A stretch of DNA of 64,000 nucleotides from Paenibacillus sp. FSL R7-0273 (GTDB taxonomy: Bacteria > Bacillota > Bacilli > Paenibacillales > Paenibacillaceae), in assembly GCF_000758625.1 (NCBI RefSeq), contig NZ_CP009283.1, forward strand, positions 1,127,501 through 1,191,500. Reading direction: 5' to 3'. Shown here piece by piece: positions 8,218 to 15,808 of this stretch. Position 1 is the first letter of the stretch. Every line of letters begins with the position of its first letter. A program made the position numbers and the translations under genes. The notes beneath the pieces are model-generated. The model had not been told where the DNA came from and did not search any database. It worked only from the letters and a program-made list of their open reading frames with translations.

Positions 8218-9168
8218 TTATTCCTGTGCAGCGGCATCGAGTTTGGGAGCAGGAATGACAGCGGGCTGAGGCTTCTTTTTAAACAACAGCTCCTTCAGAG
8301 CCCCCGCATTAACAAGCACGGTCCCGGCAATGATGGTGAAGACGCCGAGCAGCGTAAGCCAGGTCACTGCCTCATTATAGAAGAGATAGCCTACACCAAC
8401 GGCAATCGGAGGGGAGATGTACAGCCAGGTTGATGGAAACACCGGATTGGTCTTGGCGACAAGCCAGTAGAACAGGGTATGTCCGACCATGGAGCCGATA
8501 ACGGTCAGATAGAGCAGGGAGCCGGCGGTTTTGAGCGAGAATAGAACTTCCGGATGCCATGGTTCGGCAGCAAGCGATAAAAGAAACAGTAGCACACCCC
8601 CGTACATCATCTGTGCGGCATTCAAGGCAACAGGCGATACGCCGGAAAAGGCAGTGATCACTTTTTTGGAATAGATAGCACCGGCCGCGTAGCAGCATTC
8701 CCCGATCAGGACAACGATACAGCCGGTGATCCATAGCGGGGACACGTCCACAACCAGGCTTGGCAGCACAAGCAGCAGTACGCCGGTGAAGCCGATGATG
8801 CAGCCGAGCATAGAGTAGGAGGGCGCTTTTTGACGGAGAACAGCGGTCTGCATCAGCAGGATCATCATCGGTCCGGTAGCTGACAGCACGGCGGCAAGTC
8901 CTGACGATACATATTGCTCAGCCCAGTAGAGTGCGGAGAAGGTGCCGAAGGTTAGTGCAGCGCCGGTAATCAGCATTTCTTTGCGCAGCAGCAGGGAGAA
9001 GCTGGCCTTGCCTTTGAGGACCATCCACAGAAACAGGACAGCTCCGGCCAGAAAAAAGCGTATGCCTGCGGAGAAAAAGGGCGGTGCTCCAGCGTCTACG
9101 CCGATTTTGATAGCAAGAAAGGTAGTGCCGAAGATCAGACAGACGAGTGAATAAGCAAGCATAATCAT
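8218..9168 (-). CDS. EamA/DMT-family transporter
   Basis: A 316-residue inner-membrane protein of the drug/metabolite transporter superfamily, with two EamA repeats and about ten predicted membrane segments. It begins MIMLAYSLVCLIFGTTFLAIK, a classic first helix. The second repeat starts near PLWITGCIVVLIGECCYAAG, and a hydrophilic Pro/Ala-rich tail closes it. The start is ATG 9168, preceded by AAGGGG; an open frame extends 243 codons further upstream but is not protein-like and runs antisense to the MocR gene. It is divergent from a MocR regulator, a common arrangement in which the regulator controls the exporter. The substrate is unknown; amino acids or related metabolites are typical. Confidence 0.88.
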   Translation of the reverse strand: MIMLAYSLVCLIFGTTFLAIKIGVDAGAPPFFSAGIRFFLAGAVLFLWMVLKGKASFSLLLRKEMLITGAALTFGTFSALYWAEQYVSSGLAAVLSATGPMMILLMQTAVLRQKAPSYSMLGCIIGFTGVLLLVLPSLVVDVSPLWITGCIVVLIGECCYAAGAIYSKKVITAFSGVSPVALNAAQMMYGGVLLFLLSLAAEPWHPEVLFSLKTAGSLLYLTVIGSMVGHTLFYWLVAKTNPVFPSTWLYISPPIAVGVGYLFYNEAVTWLTLLGVFTIIAGTVLVNAGALKELLFKKKPQPAVIPAPKLDAAAQE

Positions 9169-9225
9169 GAATATTTCCCCTTTGTGAATGTAATATGGCA
9201 GTCCGGTAAAGCGTTGTGGATAATC

Positions 9226-9258
9226 ATAACGGGCTGGACACAGAACAGTTGATAACGG
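9226..9258. promoter_or_regulatory. Direct repeats ATAACGG in the EamA-MocR intergenic region
   Basis: ATAACGG occurs at 9226-9232 and 9252-9258, 26 bases apart start to start, each followed within about 15 bases by AACAG. Direct repeats in a divergent promoter region are the usual binding sites of MocR-type regulators, so this is a candidate operator. The assignment is inference from position. Confidence 0.35.
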
Positions 9259-9387
9259 ATAGAACAGATAGGGCACAGGATGCTGTACAATAGGGGAAAT
9301 AACAAGGGATACGTGCTGCAGGCTGGGCTTAAATACGGGCTCCGTGGAGGGACAGCTGCGGAAATTGCTGAGGGGAGTGCAACAGGC

Positions 9388-10812
9388 ATGAAAAAACAGG
9401 CCAATCTGGAACAGAGTCATCCGCTCTTCCGTCAGGTCTACGATTATATGGTGAACCGGATTGTGCGTGAGGAGTGGAAGGTGCATGACAAGCTGCCGTC
9501 GATCCGGGTGCTGGCTGAGGAGTTGCAGGTGCACCGGCTGACGGTCTTCAAGGCATACCGTGAGCTGGCCAGCAGCGGCAGAGTGTATGTAAAGGATAAA
9601 TCCGGCTATTATGTCTCGCCTGCCGGCATGCTGCGCGAGGAGCGTGCTGATCCGAATGCGGATACCGCTGCGGTACCTGTCTATTCGCTGACTAATCCGA
9701 TGTCTGATATTCAGCGTATGCCGGTTAAGTACCAGTTCTCGCAGGCGCTGATTGATCCCGGGCTGCTGCCCAACCTGTTCCTGTCCGATTATGTAAAAAA
9801 AGTGTTCGATCTCTATCCCAAGGTTATGGGCACGTATTCTTCCGTCCAGGGCGATCTGGAGCTGCGCGGGGTGCTTAGCCGGCACTATCAGGAGCATTAC
9901 AAGCTGCAGCTGTCACCGCAGGAGCTGCTGATTACCTCGGGGGCTCAGCAGGCAATCAATCTGATTGCGGGTCTTGTGCTCGGACCGATGGATCATGTGC
10001 TGGTGGAGCGGCCGACTTACAGTGTGGCGCTTGATATTTTTCGCCGGGCGGGTGCCCGGCTGCTCCCGGTTACGATTACACCGGAAGGGTATGATCTGGA
10101 GGCGGTCGAGGAGCTGATGCGTACCTACCGGCCGCGGATGTTCTACATCAACCCGACCCATCATAATCCGACGGGCTATACCGTGCCGGCACGCCAGCGC
10201 AAGCTGCTGGTCGAGCTGGCGGAGCGTTACCGCTGCCTGCTGGTCGAGGACGATCCCTTCCGCGACATCTATTTCGGGGAGGCGCCGCCGGCGCCGTTCT
10301 TCGCCTATGATACGGAAGGCTGGGTCATCTACATCAGCAGCTTCAGCAAATACGTGGCGCCGGGGCTGCGGATCTGTGCGGTAGCCTGCCGCCATCCGTT
10401 CATGGAGCGGCTGATTACCGCCAAATCGATGGCGGACAACGGGTCGCCGCTGCTGAACCAGAAAATCTTCCTGCATTACTACACTTCGCCGCGCCTGCAG
10501 CAGCATCTGGGTAAGCTGAGGATTGCGCTGCAGGTGCATAAGGAAATTATGGAGGAGGAGCTGGCCGGCAGCGGCTGGGAATGGTCCGCGCCCGAGGGCG
10601 GGCTGAACCTGTGGATCAGGCTGCCGGACTCCGTCTCGGCAGCCGCGCTGCTTCAGCGCAGCATGGAGCACTCCATCTCCTTCGTGCCGGGTGCGCTGTG
10701 CGACCCGCTTGGGGAGATGACCTCCTGGCTGCGGCTCAGCTATTCCTTCGCCAGCGAGAACATGCTGCGCGAGGGCATGCGCAAGCTGATGCAGCTGGCG
10801 CGGGAGCTGTGA
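9388..10812 (+). CDS. MocR/PdxR-type regulator (GntR winged helix fused to class I aminotransferase)
   Basis: A 474-residue chimeric regulator. Residues about 10-80 are a GntR winged helix (PLFRQVYDYMVNRIVREEW ... LPSIRVLAEELQVHRLTVFKAYREL). Residues about 110-470 form a fold-type I aminotransferase domain with the PLP lysine at Lys321 in SSFSKYVAPGLRI, plus the upstream INPTHHNPTG and VEDDPFRDIYF motifs. Such proteins use PLP adducts to control B6, GABA or amino-acid genes. The start at 9388 has GAGGGGAG about nine bases upstream; an earlier ATG at 9280 adds an unrelated leader. It is divergent from an EamA transporter with candidate direct-repeat operators between them, suggesting that transporter as a target. 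Confidence 0.9.
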   Translation: MKKQANLEQSHPLFRQVYDYMVNRIVREEWKVHDKLPSIRVLAEELQVHRLTVFKAYRELASSGRVYVKDKSGYYVSPAGMLREERADPNADTAAVPVYSLTNPMSDIQRMPVKYQFSQALIDPGLLPNLFLSDYVKKVFDLYPKVMGTYSSVQGDLELRGVLSRHYQEHYKLQLSPQELLITSGAQQAINLIAGLVLGPMDHVLVERPTYSVALDIFRRAGARLLPVTITPEGYDLEAVEELMRTYRPRMFYINPTHHNPTGYTVPARQRKLLVELAERYRCLLVEDDPFRDIYFGEAPPAPFFAYDTEGWVIYISSFSKYVAPGLRICAVACRHPFMERLITAKSMADNGSPLLNQKIFLHYYTSPRLQQHLGKLRIALQVHKEIMEEELAGSGWEWSAPEGGLNLWIRLPDSVSAAALLQRSMEHSISFVPGALCDPLGEMTSWLRLSYSFASENMLREGMRKLMQLAREL

Positions 10813-10939
10813 AGTGCGGGGCGTTCAAGCGGGTGAGGTTCCGTTGAAGGGCCTGGACAGACCGGACGCCGGGCAGCGGGAGAAGCTAGGGGCAGAGACG
10901 TAGACACATTTAGTGCCGGGAACGGGGCTGTAAGCGGGC

Positions 10940-11556
10940 TGTTGGGCAGAATGAGAGGCAGAAATGCCTTTGAATTGGCCGGAAGCGGGCTGTTGGGCGG
11001 AATGAGAGGCAGAAATGCCTCTGAATGGGCCGGAAGCGGGCAGCCGGGCGAAATGAGAGGCAAAAATACCTTTGAATTGGCCGGAAGCGGGCTGCCGGGC
11101 GGAATGAGAGGCAAAAATGCCTCTGAATTGGCCGGAAATGTGCTGCGGGGCGAAATGAGAGGCATAAAGGCCTTTGAATTGGCCGGAAACGTGCTGCGGG
11201 GCGGAATGAGAGGCAAAAAGGCCTCTGAATTGGCCGGAAGTTGGCTGCCGGGCAGAATGAGAGGCATAAATGCCTTTGAATTGGCCGGAAGCGGGCTACG
11301 GGGCGAAATGAGAGGCATAAATGCCTCTGAATTGGCCGGAAACGGGCTGCGGGACGAAATGAGAGGCAAAAATGCCTTTGAATTGGCCGGAAGTTGGCCG
11401 CGCGGCGGAATGAGAGGCAAAAATGCCTCTGAATTGGCCGGAAGTTGGCTGCCGGGCAGAATGAGAGGCAAAAAGGCCTCTGAATGGGCCGGAAATATGC
11501 TGCGGGTCGGAATGAGAGGCAAAAATGCCTCTGAATTGGCCGTTTGCTGCCGCTAG
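10940..11556. repeat. 51-bp palindromic tandem array, 12 units (array 1)
   Basis: Twelve head-to-tail units of exactly 51 bp start at 10951 (ATGAGAGGC), with no length variation. Each has an imperfect palindrome of the form GAGGC-(A/T)NAAAT-GCCTCT or GCCTTT, then GAATTGGCCGGAAGCGGGCTGC-like sequence. The CTCT and CTTT variants tend to alternate, suggesting a 102-bp higher-order unit. Because 51 is a multiple of three and the units lack stops, long open frames appear on both strands. None has a good start or a recognisable protein, so they are treated as artefacts. The flanks (10813-10940 and 11557-11650) hold no gene I can support. Confidence 0.9.
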
Positions 11557-11651
11557 GCCGCAGGATGCATAATTTGTTACGCGCAGTAGCAGCCTTCTCT
11601 TGCCTAAACCATATTCCCCGCAGTAGCACTCTAGCCAAAGTAACCAGCCGT

Positions 11652-11703
11652 ATAACCAAACAGCGCCTTGTCCGGATAAGCAGACAGGGCGCTGTTTGGT
11701 TAT
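11652..11703 (-). terminator. Hairpin terminating the STM401x-cysC operon
   Basis: A 16-bp perfect inverted repeat, ATAACCAAACAGCGCC / GGCGCTGTTTGGTTAT, begins at the cysC stop codon. The minus-strand exit has only a short T tract, so efficiency is uncertain. Confidence 0.7.
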
Positions 11704-12602
11704 TTGTTTAGCTGCAGTGAAGTGTGTTCTGTCAGCCAGGCTAATAGTGTGTTTGTACTTTCCTCCGGCGTCTGCCCGGCAGTGTTGAGCGTCAGCTCGG
11801 GGCTGGGCGGTGCTTCGTATGGATCGGAGATGCCGGTGAAAGCGGGAATTTCACCACGGCGGGCTTTGGCATACAGTCCTTTGACGTCCCGGGATTCGCA
11901 GACCTCTAATGGACAGTCTACATAGACTTCAGCGAAACGCGGAAGAGTCTGACGGGCATAGTTACGCATCTCCGTGTATGGGCTAATGAGTGAAACTACA
12001 GTAACCACACCGTGGCGGTTAAGCATCTCAGCAAGGTACACCGTCCGGCGGATATTCTCAAACCGGTCCTCCCGGCTGAAGCCGAGACCTTTGCCGAGCG
12101 CGCGTCTCAGTTGGTCTCCATCCAGCCATTCAGCGGCAATGCCTAATTTGGTCAGCCGGTCCGTTAGCAGCGAGGCGATGGTCGATTTGCCTGCACCGGA
12201 CAGACCGGTCAGCCAGATTGTCATGCCTTGACCAGCGGCGCCAGTTGTGTTCCCGTTACAAGTAGCGCCAGCCCCAACATCCGCCCGGCTTACCGAACCA
12301 CCTTTAGTCACTCCAGCCCCAGCATCCGCCTGGCTTACCGAACCATCTGTTGTCACTCCAGCCCCAGCATCCGCCTGGCTTACTGAATCACCTGTAGTCA
12401 CAATAGTCTCAACATCCAGCCAGTTGGACGCGACAGCACTCTCGTCATAGTCATCAACCCGGTGTGCAGCATTATCGTGAGCCGCTCCTGACTCATCATT
12501 TGCTTGAGCTGCTGCCTGATCGCAAACCGCCCCAGTCCTATCATCTGCTACAGTCTCAGCATCGACCTGAGCTATTCCGACACTTTCACCATCTGGTCTC
12601 AT
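11700..12602 (-). CDS. cysC: Adenylylsulfate kinase with an unusual repeat-bearing N-terminal extension
   Basis: Phosphorylates adenosine 5'-phosphosulfate to PAPS, the sulfuryl donor. Residues 127-300 are a complete CysC core: P-loop GLSGAGKS, LDGDQLRR, FSREDRFENIRR, LISPYTEMRNYAR and KGLYAKARRGEIPAFTGISD. Ahead of it lie 126 acidic, Ala/Ser/Val-rich residues that match nothing I recognise and include three 15-residue repeats of the type SVSQADAGAGV (about 72-116). The long reading is favoured because its ATG overlaps the stop of the upstream radical SAM gene (ATGA) and has GAGGTGAGC before it; the internal ATG at 12224 has only a weak ribosome site. As last gene of the STM401x operon, it suggests that activated sulfate feeds the pathway; that is inference. 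Confidence 0.88.
   Translation of the reverse strand: MRPDGESVGIAQVDAETVADDRTGAVCDQAAAQANDESGAAHDNAAHRVDDYDESAVASNWLDVETIVTTGDSVSQADAGAGVTTDGSVSQADAGAGVTKGGSVSRADVGAGATCNGNTTGAAGQGMTIWLTGLSGAGKSTIASLLTDRLTKLGIAAEWLDGDQLRRALGKGLGFSREDRFENIRRTVYLAEMLNRHGVVTVVSLISPYTEMRNYARQTLPRFAEVYVDCPLEVCESRDVKGLYAKARRGEIPAFTGISDPYEAPPSPELTLNTAGQTPEESTNTLLAWLTEHTSLQLNK
12266..12400. repeat. Three 45-bp in-frame repeats inside the cysC extension
   Basis: Copies at 12266-12310, 12311-12355 and 12356-12400 are nearly identical and encode three copies of a 15-residue unit in the linker ahead of the kinase domain. Their similarity at DNA level implies recent duplication. Confidence 0.85.
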
Positions 12603-13471
12603 ACGCTCACCTCCGCTATCCCATAAGGTATCCGCTCAAGCAGACCCCGGCCGTATACCTGCTCCAGCTGGAGCTCGGGCATATGAATGTACCCGATATA
12701 GCAGTCGCAGACCTTCATGCGGCAGCTCCGTTCAGCGGCGAGGCCCTCAAGGCCATCGCGGTAGAGATTGCCGATGACTCCCCGGTCCTTGTAGCAGCGT
12801 TTAACTGTTCCGGCTCCCTGGATATAGAATACATTTTTGCCGGCGTTACAGCTTTTGCCCAGACTGTCATAGTCGGCGGCGTTGATAGAAAAATGCGGAT
12901 CAATACTGCCGAGGAAGGCGAGATCCTCAGGTGTATAATAATCCGGTTTGTCCTTGTAGGCGTTCACCCACAGGTAGATGTCCCGCGGCAGGGCAGCCCG
13001 CAGTGAGGCAATCGCCGGAAAAGCGCTGCGGATGCCCACGCTGCCCACACTAAGCGGAATCCCCTGCTGATGGACAGCCGTGCACTGGGCCAGAAATGTA
13101 TCCTCACTGACCTGCCCCGGATGATAGGTAGCCCAGAAAGCAGCTGTAGCGGGATTCAGCTCCGGCAAAAAGGCAAGGTTAGCCGACAAATTGGTCTGAA
13201 TGGCTACCTTGTCCACATGGGGGAGGCGGGAGAGGGTGATCAGCGCATCCTTGTACCAGCGGTGAATCAGGCCTTCGCCGTAGGGATTAAAGAATACAGA
13301 CAGCCGGTGACCAGCCGCGCCTTGCTCTGCTGCCCACCGGACAAAGGCTTCAACGCCCTCGCGGTCCTTGGCCAGTGTTGCTGCGCTGTCTCTGGTTTTG
13401 CCGAACGGGCAGTAAGGGCAGTCATAGTTGCATGAGGTGAGGGACCCCCGGTAGTAGAGAACGGCATTCAT
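12599..13471 (-). CDS. STM4011-family radical SAM protein
   Basis: A 290-residue radical SAM enzyme. The CX3CX2C cluster is Cys14, Cys18 and Cys21 (CNYDCPYC). The C-terminal third has a SPASM/twitch-like cysteine set, CNAGKNVFYI ... CYKD ... IGNLYRDGL ... CRMKVCDC, which should bind one or two auxiliary Fe-S clusters. This architecture is typical of enzymes that modify peptides or other complex substrates. It matches the uncharacterised family named after Salmonella STM4011. The start overlaps the stop of the STM4012 gene by four bases and its own stop overlaps cysC, so the three are translationally coupled. The reaction is unknown. Confidence 0.85.
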   Translation of the reverse strand: MNAVLYYRGSLTSCNYDCPYCPFGKTRDSAATLAKDREGVEAFVRWAAEQGAAGHRLSVFFNPYGEGLIHRWYKDALITLSRLPHVDKVAIQTNLSANLAFLPELNPATAAFWATYHPGQVSEDTFLAQCTAVHQQGIPLSVGSVGIRSAFPAIASLRAALPRDIYLWVNAYKDKPDYYTPEDLAFLGSIDPHFSINAADYDSLGKSCNAGKNVFYIQGAGTVKRCYKDRGVIGNLYRDGLEGLAAERSCRMKVCDCYIGYIHMPELQLEQVYGRGLLERIPYGIAEVSV

Positions 13472-14964
13472 GGCAGGATAAATCCTTCCATGCGGTCCCT
13501 GATATCACCGGAGATGAACCAGTCACCGATCGAGTCGGAGTAACCCAGACCCTCAGGAGTTAACCGCAGAATGCCGTCCCGGCCCCCAAGCCAATCATCC
13601 TGACCAGCCTCCCGAGTCTTAGCCTTGGTGCTGTATAAGCCCTCAAGCCGCTCATCCTGCCGCTCCTCATCCTGATCCCCATCATGAATCACATTCTGCT
13701 CGTCATACTGGAGCTCACCCAGCCCGCTCTCAAGCAGCAGGGTAAGCTCAGGGTGGTCGTCCCACAGCGAAGCTGAGAAGCGTCCGCTGTAATCAGCCAG
13801 CCGCAGCCCCTCGCTATGCAGCAAAGCCTTGAGGATGAACCGCCGTTTCTGCTCGGCCAGACTTAGCATGATGCCGTAATCCGCCGTGTCATAACGCTCC
13901 GCTGACACGTAGTCTGCAATAATGCTCTCCGTTGCCTTGCGGCTGACCCCGTAGCGGGAAGCATAGTGCAACTCCCGGGTATAAGAGCGGGCTCCGCAGC
14001 CCAGGCCGACCATGCCCTCCTCCTGGCAGCTGTAGTCCAGAATGGATTTGTCCGTGCCGGCCTCTTCCTTGGCGAACCGGCGCATCGAGTACTGGCGGTA
14101 GCCGTGCCCGGCAAGAAGCCTGCAGGCGGCAGTATAGCACTCATGCCGCAGGTCCTGCTGGCGCTGCATATCGCCCGGCTTAACAATCGTATGCTCACGG
14201 GTATAGAGCGGATAGATAAAAATCTCCTGCGGTTCATGCAGCAGCGCCTGCCCCAGCGAATAGAGCCAGGACTCCACCGTCTGGCCCGGGAGCCCGTAGA
14301 TCAGATCGAGATTAAGGATGGGAAAATCATATTGTCCGAGCAGCTCCAGCGCGCGGTAGACGACCTCCGGATTTTGCGGACGGTAAATAGCTGCCGATTC
14401 GGCTGCCACGAAGCTCTGAATACCCATGCTGACCCGGTCAACGGTGTTCTCCTTCAGGATGGAGAGCTTTTCTTCCGTGATCGTCTCCGGTGAGGTTTCC
14501 ACCGAGATGGAGGCGCGGGAGGTATCCAGTCCCATGATTTCCCGGGCAATCCGGAACAAGCGGCTGAGCTGGGGGGCAGCCAGCAGAGTCGGCGTACCGC
14601 CTCCGACCGCAAAGCGGGCAAAGGGCTTATGACCGGTAAAAGCTGACCACTGCCGCGCCTGCCGCTCCAGCGCATCCACATAACGCTCGTGGACATCGTC
14701 ACGCTTGTCCGGCAGAGTGAACAGGTTGCAGAAGCCGCAGCGCGCGCCGCAGAACGGAATATGCATATACAGAAAAAACGTCTCCGCAGGCTCATTCAGC
14801 CATAGCTGCTCCAGAGAAACAGGCGGCTGAAATTCCCGGTAGGCGGTCTTGTGCGGATAAGAATATAGATAATTACGGTAAGGCTGTGCAGTAATCTGCT
14901 CCTTCCATCGCCGGGCCTCCTCCGAAGAGAGAGACGGTGTTAAGCCATAATCAGTGGATGTCAT
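13468..14964 (-). CDS. STM4012-family radical SAM protein (HemN-like fold)
   Basis: A 498-residue radical SAM protein resembling coproporphyrinogen III dehydrogenase (HemN/HemW). The cluster motif HIPFCGARCGFCNL gives Cys72, Cys76 and Cys79. GGGTPTLL and LDLIYGLPGQTVESW are HemN-type SAM and core motifs, with a HemN C-terminal-like domain beyond about residue 380. A highly charged insert (about 420-455, rich in Asp, Glu, Gln and Arg) looks like a lineage-specific loop. HemN itself is not meant: this family always travels with STM4011, STM4013 and STM4014 partners. The start ATG 14964 has AAAGGAG six bases upstream; the stop overlaps the next gene (ATGA). Function unknown. Confidence 0.85.
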   Translation of the reverse strand: MTSTDYGLTPSLSSEEARRWKEQITAQPYRNYLYSYPHKTAYREFQPPVSLEQLWLNEPAETFFLYMHIPFCGARCGFCNLFTLPDKRDDVHERYVDALERQARQWSAFTGHKPFARFAVGGGTPTLLAAPQLSRLFRIAREIMGLDTSRASISVETSPETITEEKLSILKENTVDRVSMGIQSFVAAESAAIYRPQNPEVVYRALELLGQYDFPILNLDLIYGLPGQTVESWLYSLGQALLHEPQEIFIYPLYTREHTIVKPGDMQRQQDLRHECYTAACRLLAGHGYRQYSMRRFAKEEAGTDKSILDYSCQEEGMVGLGCGARSYTRELHYASRYGVSRKATESIIADYVSAERYDTADYGIMLSLAEQKRRFILKALLHSEGLRLADYSGRFSASLWDDHPELTLLLESGLGELQYDEQNVIHDGDQDEERQDERLEGLYSTKAKTREAGQDDWLGGRDGILRLTPEGLGYSDSIGDWFISGDIRDRMEGFILP

Positions 14965-15002
14965 TCGTTTCTCCTTTCATCCGGATTAAATTGTCAGCCA
15001 AG

Positions 15003-15788
15003 CTACAGGATGAACTCCCGGTAAGGTACATTCCATACAGTCTCATGTGCCAGGCGGTGGCCCTCATAGCCGTCCTCGCCGTAGGCTGTGCCATGATCCG
15101 AGAAGGCCATGCAAAAGACCGGGTTGCCGCGCTCGCGCAAACGTGCGAACAAACGTCCCAGCTCCCCGTCGGCATAACGCAGCGCGGCGCGCTGGCTGTC
15201 CACAGAATCCCTGCGGGCACCCGGAAGAAACATATGGTTGGGCCCGTGGATGGCAGATACATTAAGGAACAGGAACAGACGCTCATCCAGCGGCGTATTA
15301 TCCAGCACCTTGAGGGCATGGTTCACCTGATGCTCTGTAGACCGGGGGTTCGTCACACCGAAGGTCATGCGCCAGTAGCTGTGCTGGAAATAAGCGGGGA
15401 GGACGCGGGCTAAGGGAACTTTTTTGGTGAAAAAAATAACTCCCCCGATGCACACTGTACGGTACCCCTCGGCTGCAAGCCCGGATACCAGATCCGGCGT
15501 ATCAAACAGCCACGTATGAGGATGGGTTTTCAGGCCGGTATTCCTGGAATGGAACAGCCGCACATGTGAAGCTTTATCTGTATTAGCCGGAGTCGGTAAA
15601 AAGCCGCCGAAGAAGGCGTGATGCGCTGCATAGGTAAAGCTGCCAGGGGTGTGTCTTTTCTCCCAGGAGCCCGTGCCGCACAGATTGGGGCAGTTGGCCT
15701 CCTCCAGAACAGCAGCGTCGTAGCGCAGGGTATCAAGTGTAATCATCAGAATGTCATGGGTGCCGACAATGTCATTCATATCAGTCAT
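15003..15788 (-). CDS. STM4013/SEN3800-family sulfatase-like hydrolase (alkaline phosphatase superfamily)
   Basis: A 261-residue cytosolic member of the alkaline phosphatase/sulfatase superfamily. ILMITLDTLRYDA supplies the N-terminal metal-binding Asp and FSDHGTAYGEDGYEGH the C-terminal Asp-His metal ligands. No CxPxR or SxPxR formylglycine motif is visible, so it is not a canonical sulfatase; a Ser or Thr nucleophile in the TPGSFTYAAHHAFF region is more likely. No signal peptide. The ATG at 15788 is preferred over a GTG at 15803 that abuts the ribosome site. It lies 20 bases after STM4014 and 38 before STM4012. A phospho- or sulfo-ester or phosphoryl-transfer step in the same unknown pathway is inferred. 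Confidence 0.8.
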   Translation of the reverse strand: MTDMNDIVGTHDILMITLDTLRYDAAVLEEANCPNLCGTGSWEKRHTPGSFTYAAHHAFFGGFLPTPANTDKASHVRLFHSRNTGLKTHPHTWLFDTPDLVSGLAAEGYRTVCIGGVIFFTKKVPLARVLPAYFQHSYWRMTFGVTNPRSTEHQVNHALKVLDNTPLDERLFLFLNVSAIHGPNHMFLPGARRDSVDSQRAALRYADGELGRLFARLRERGNPVFCMAFSDHGTAYGEDGYEGHRLAHETVWNVPYREFIL

Positions 15789-15808
15789 AACCGTTAATAG
15801 CACCCTTT

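Noticed and set aside
9169..9897. N-terminal 243-codon extension of the EamA frame
   Set aside because: Antisense to the MocR gene, no protein-like composition, and a good start with ribosome site at 9168.
10942..11556. Long open frames on both strands through array 1 (204, 249 and 260 codons)
   Set aside because: The 51-bp period is a multiple of three and the unit lacks stops, so frames stay open by construction. No ribosome site or known domain.
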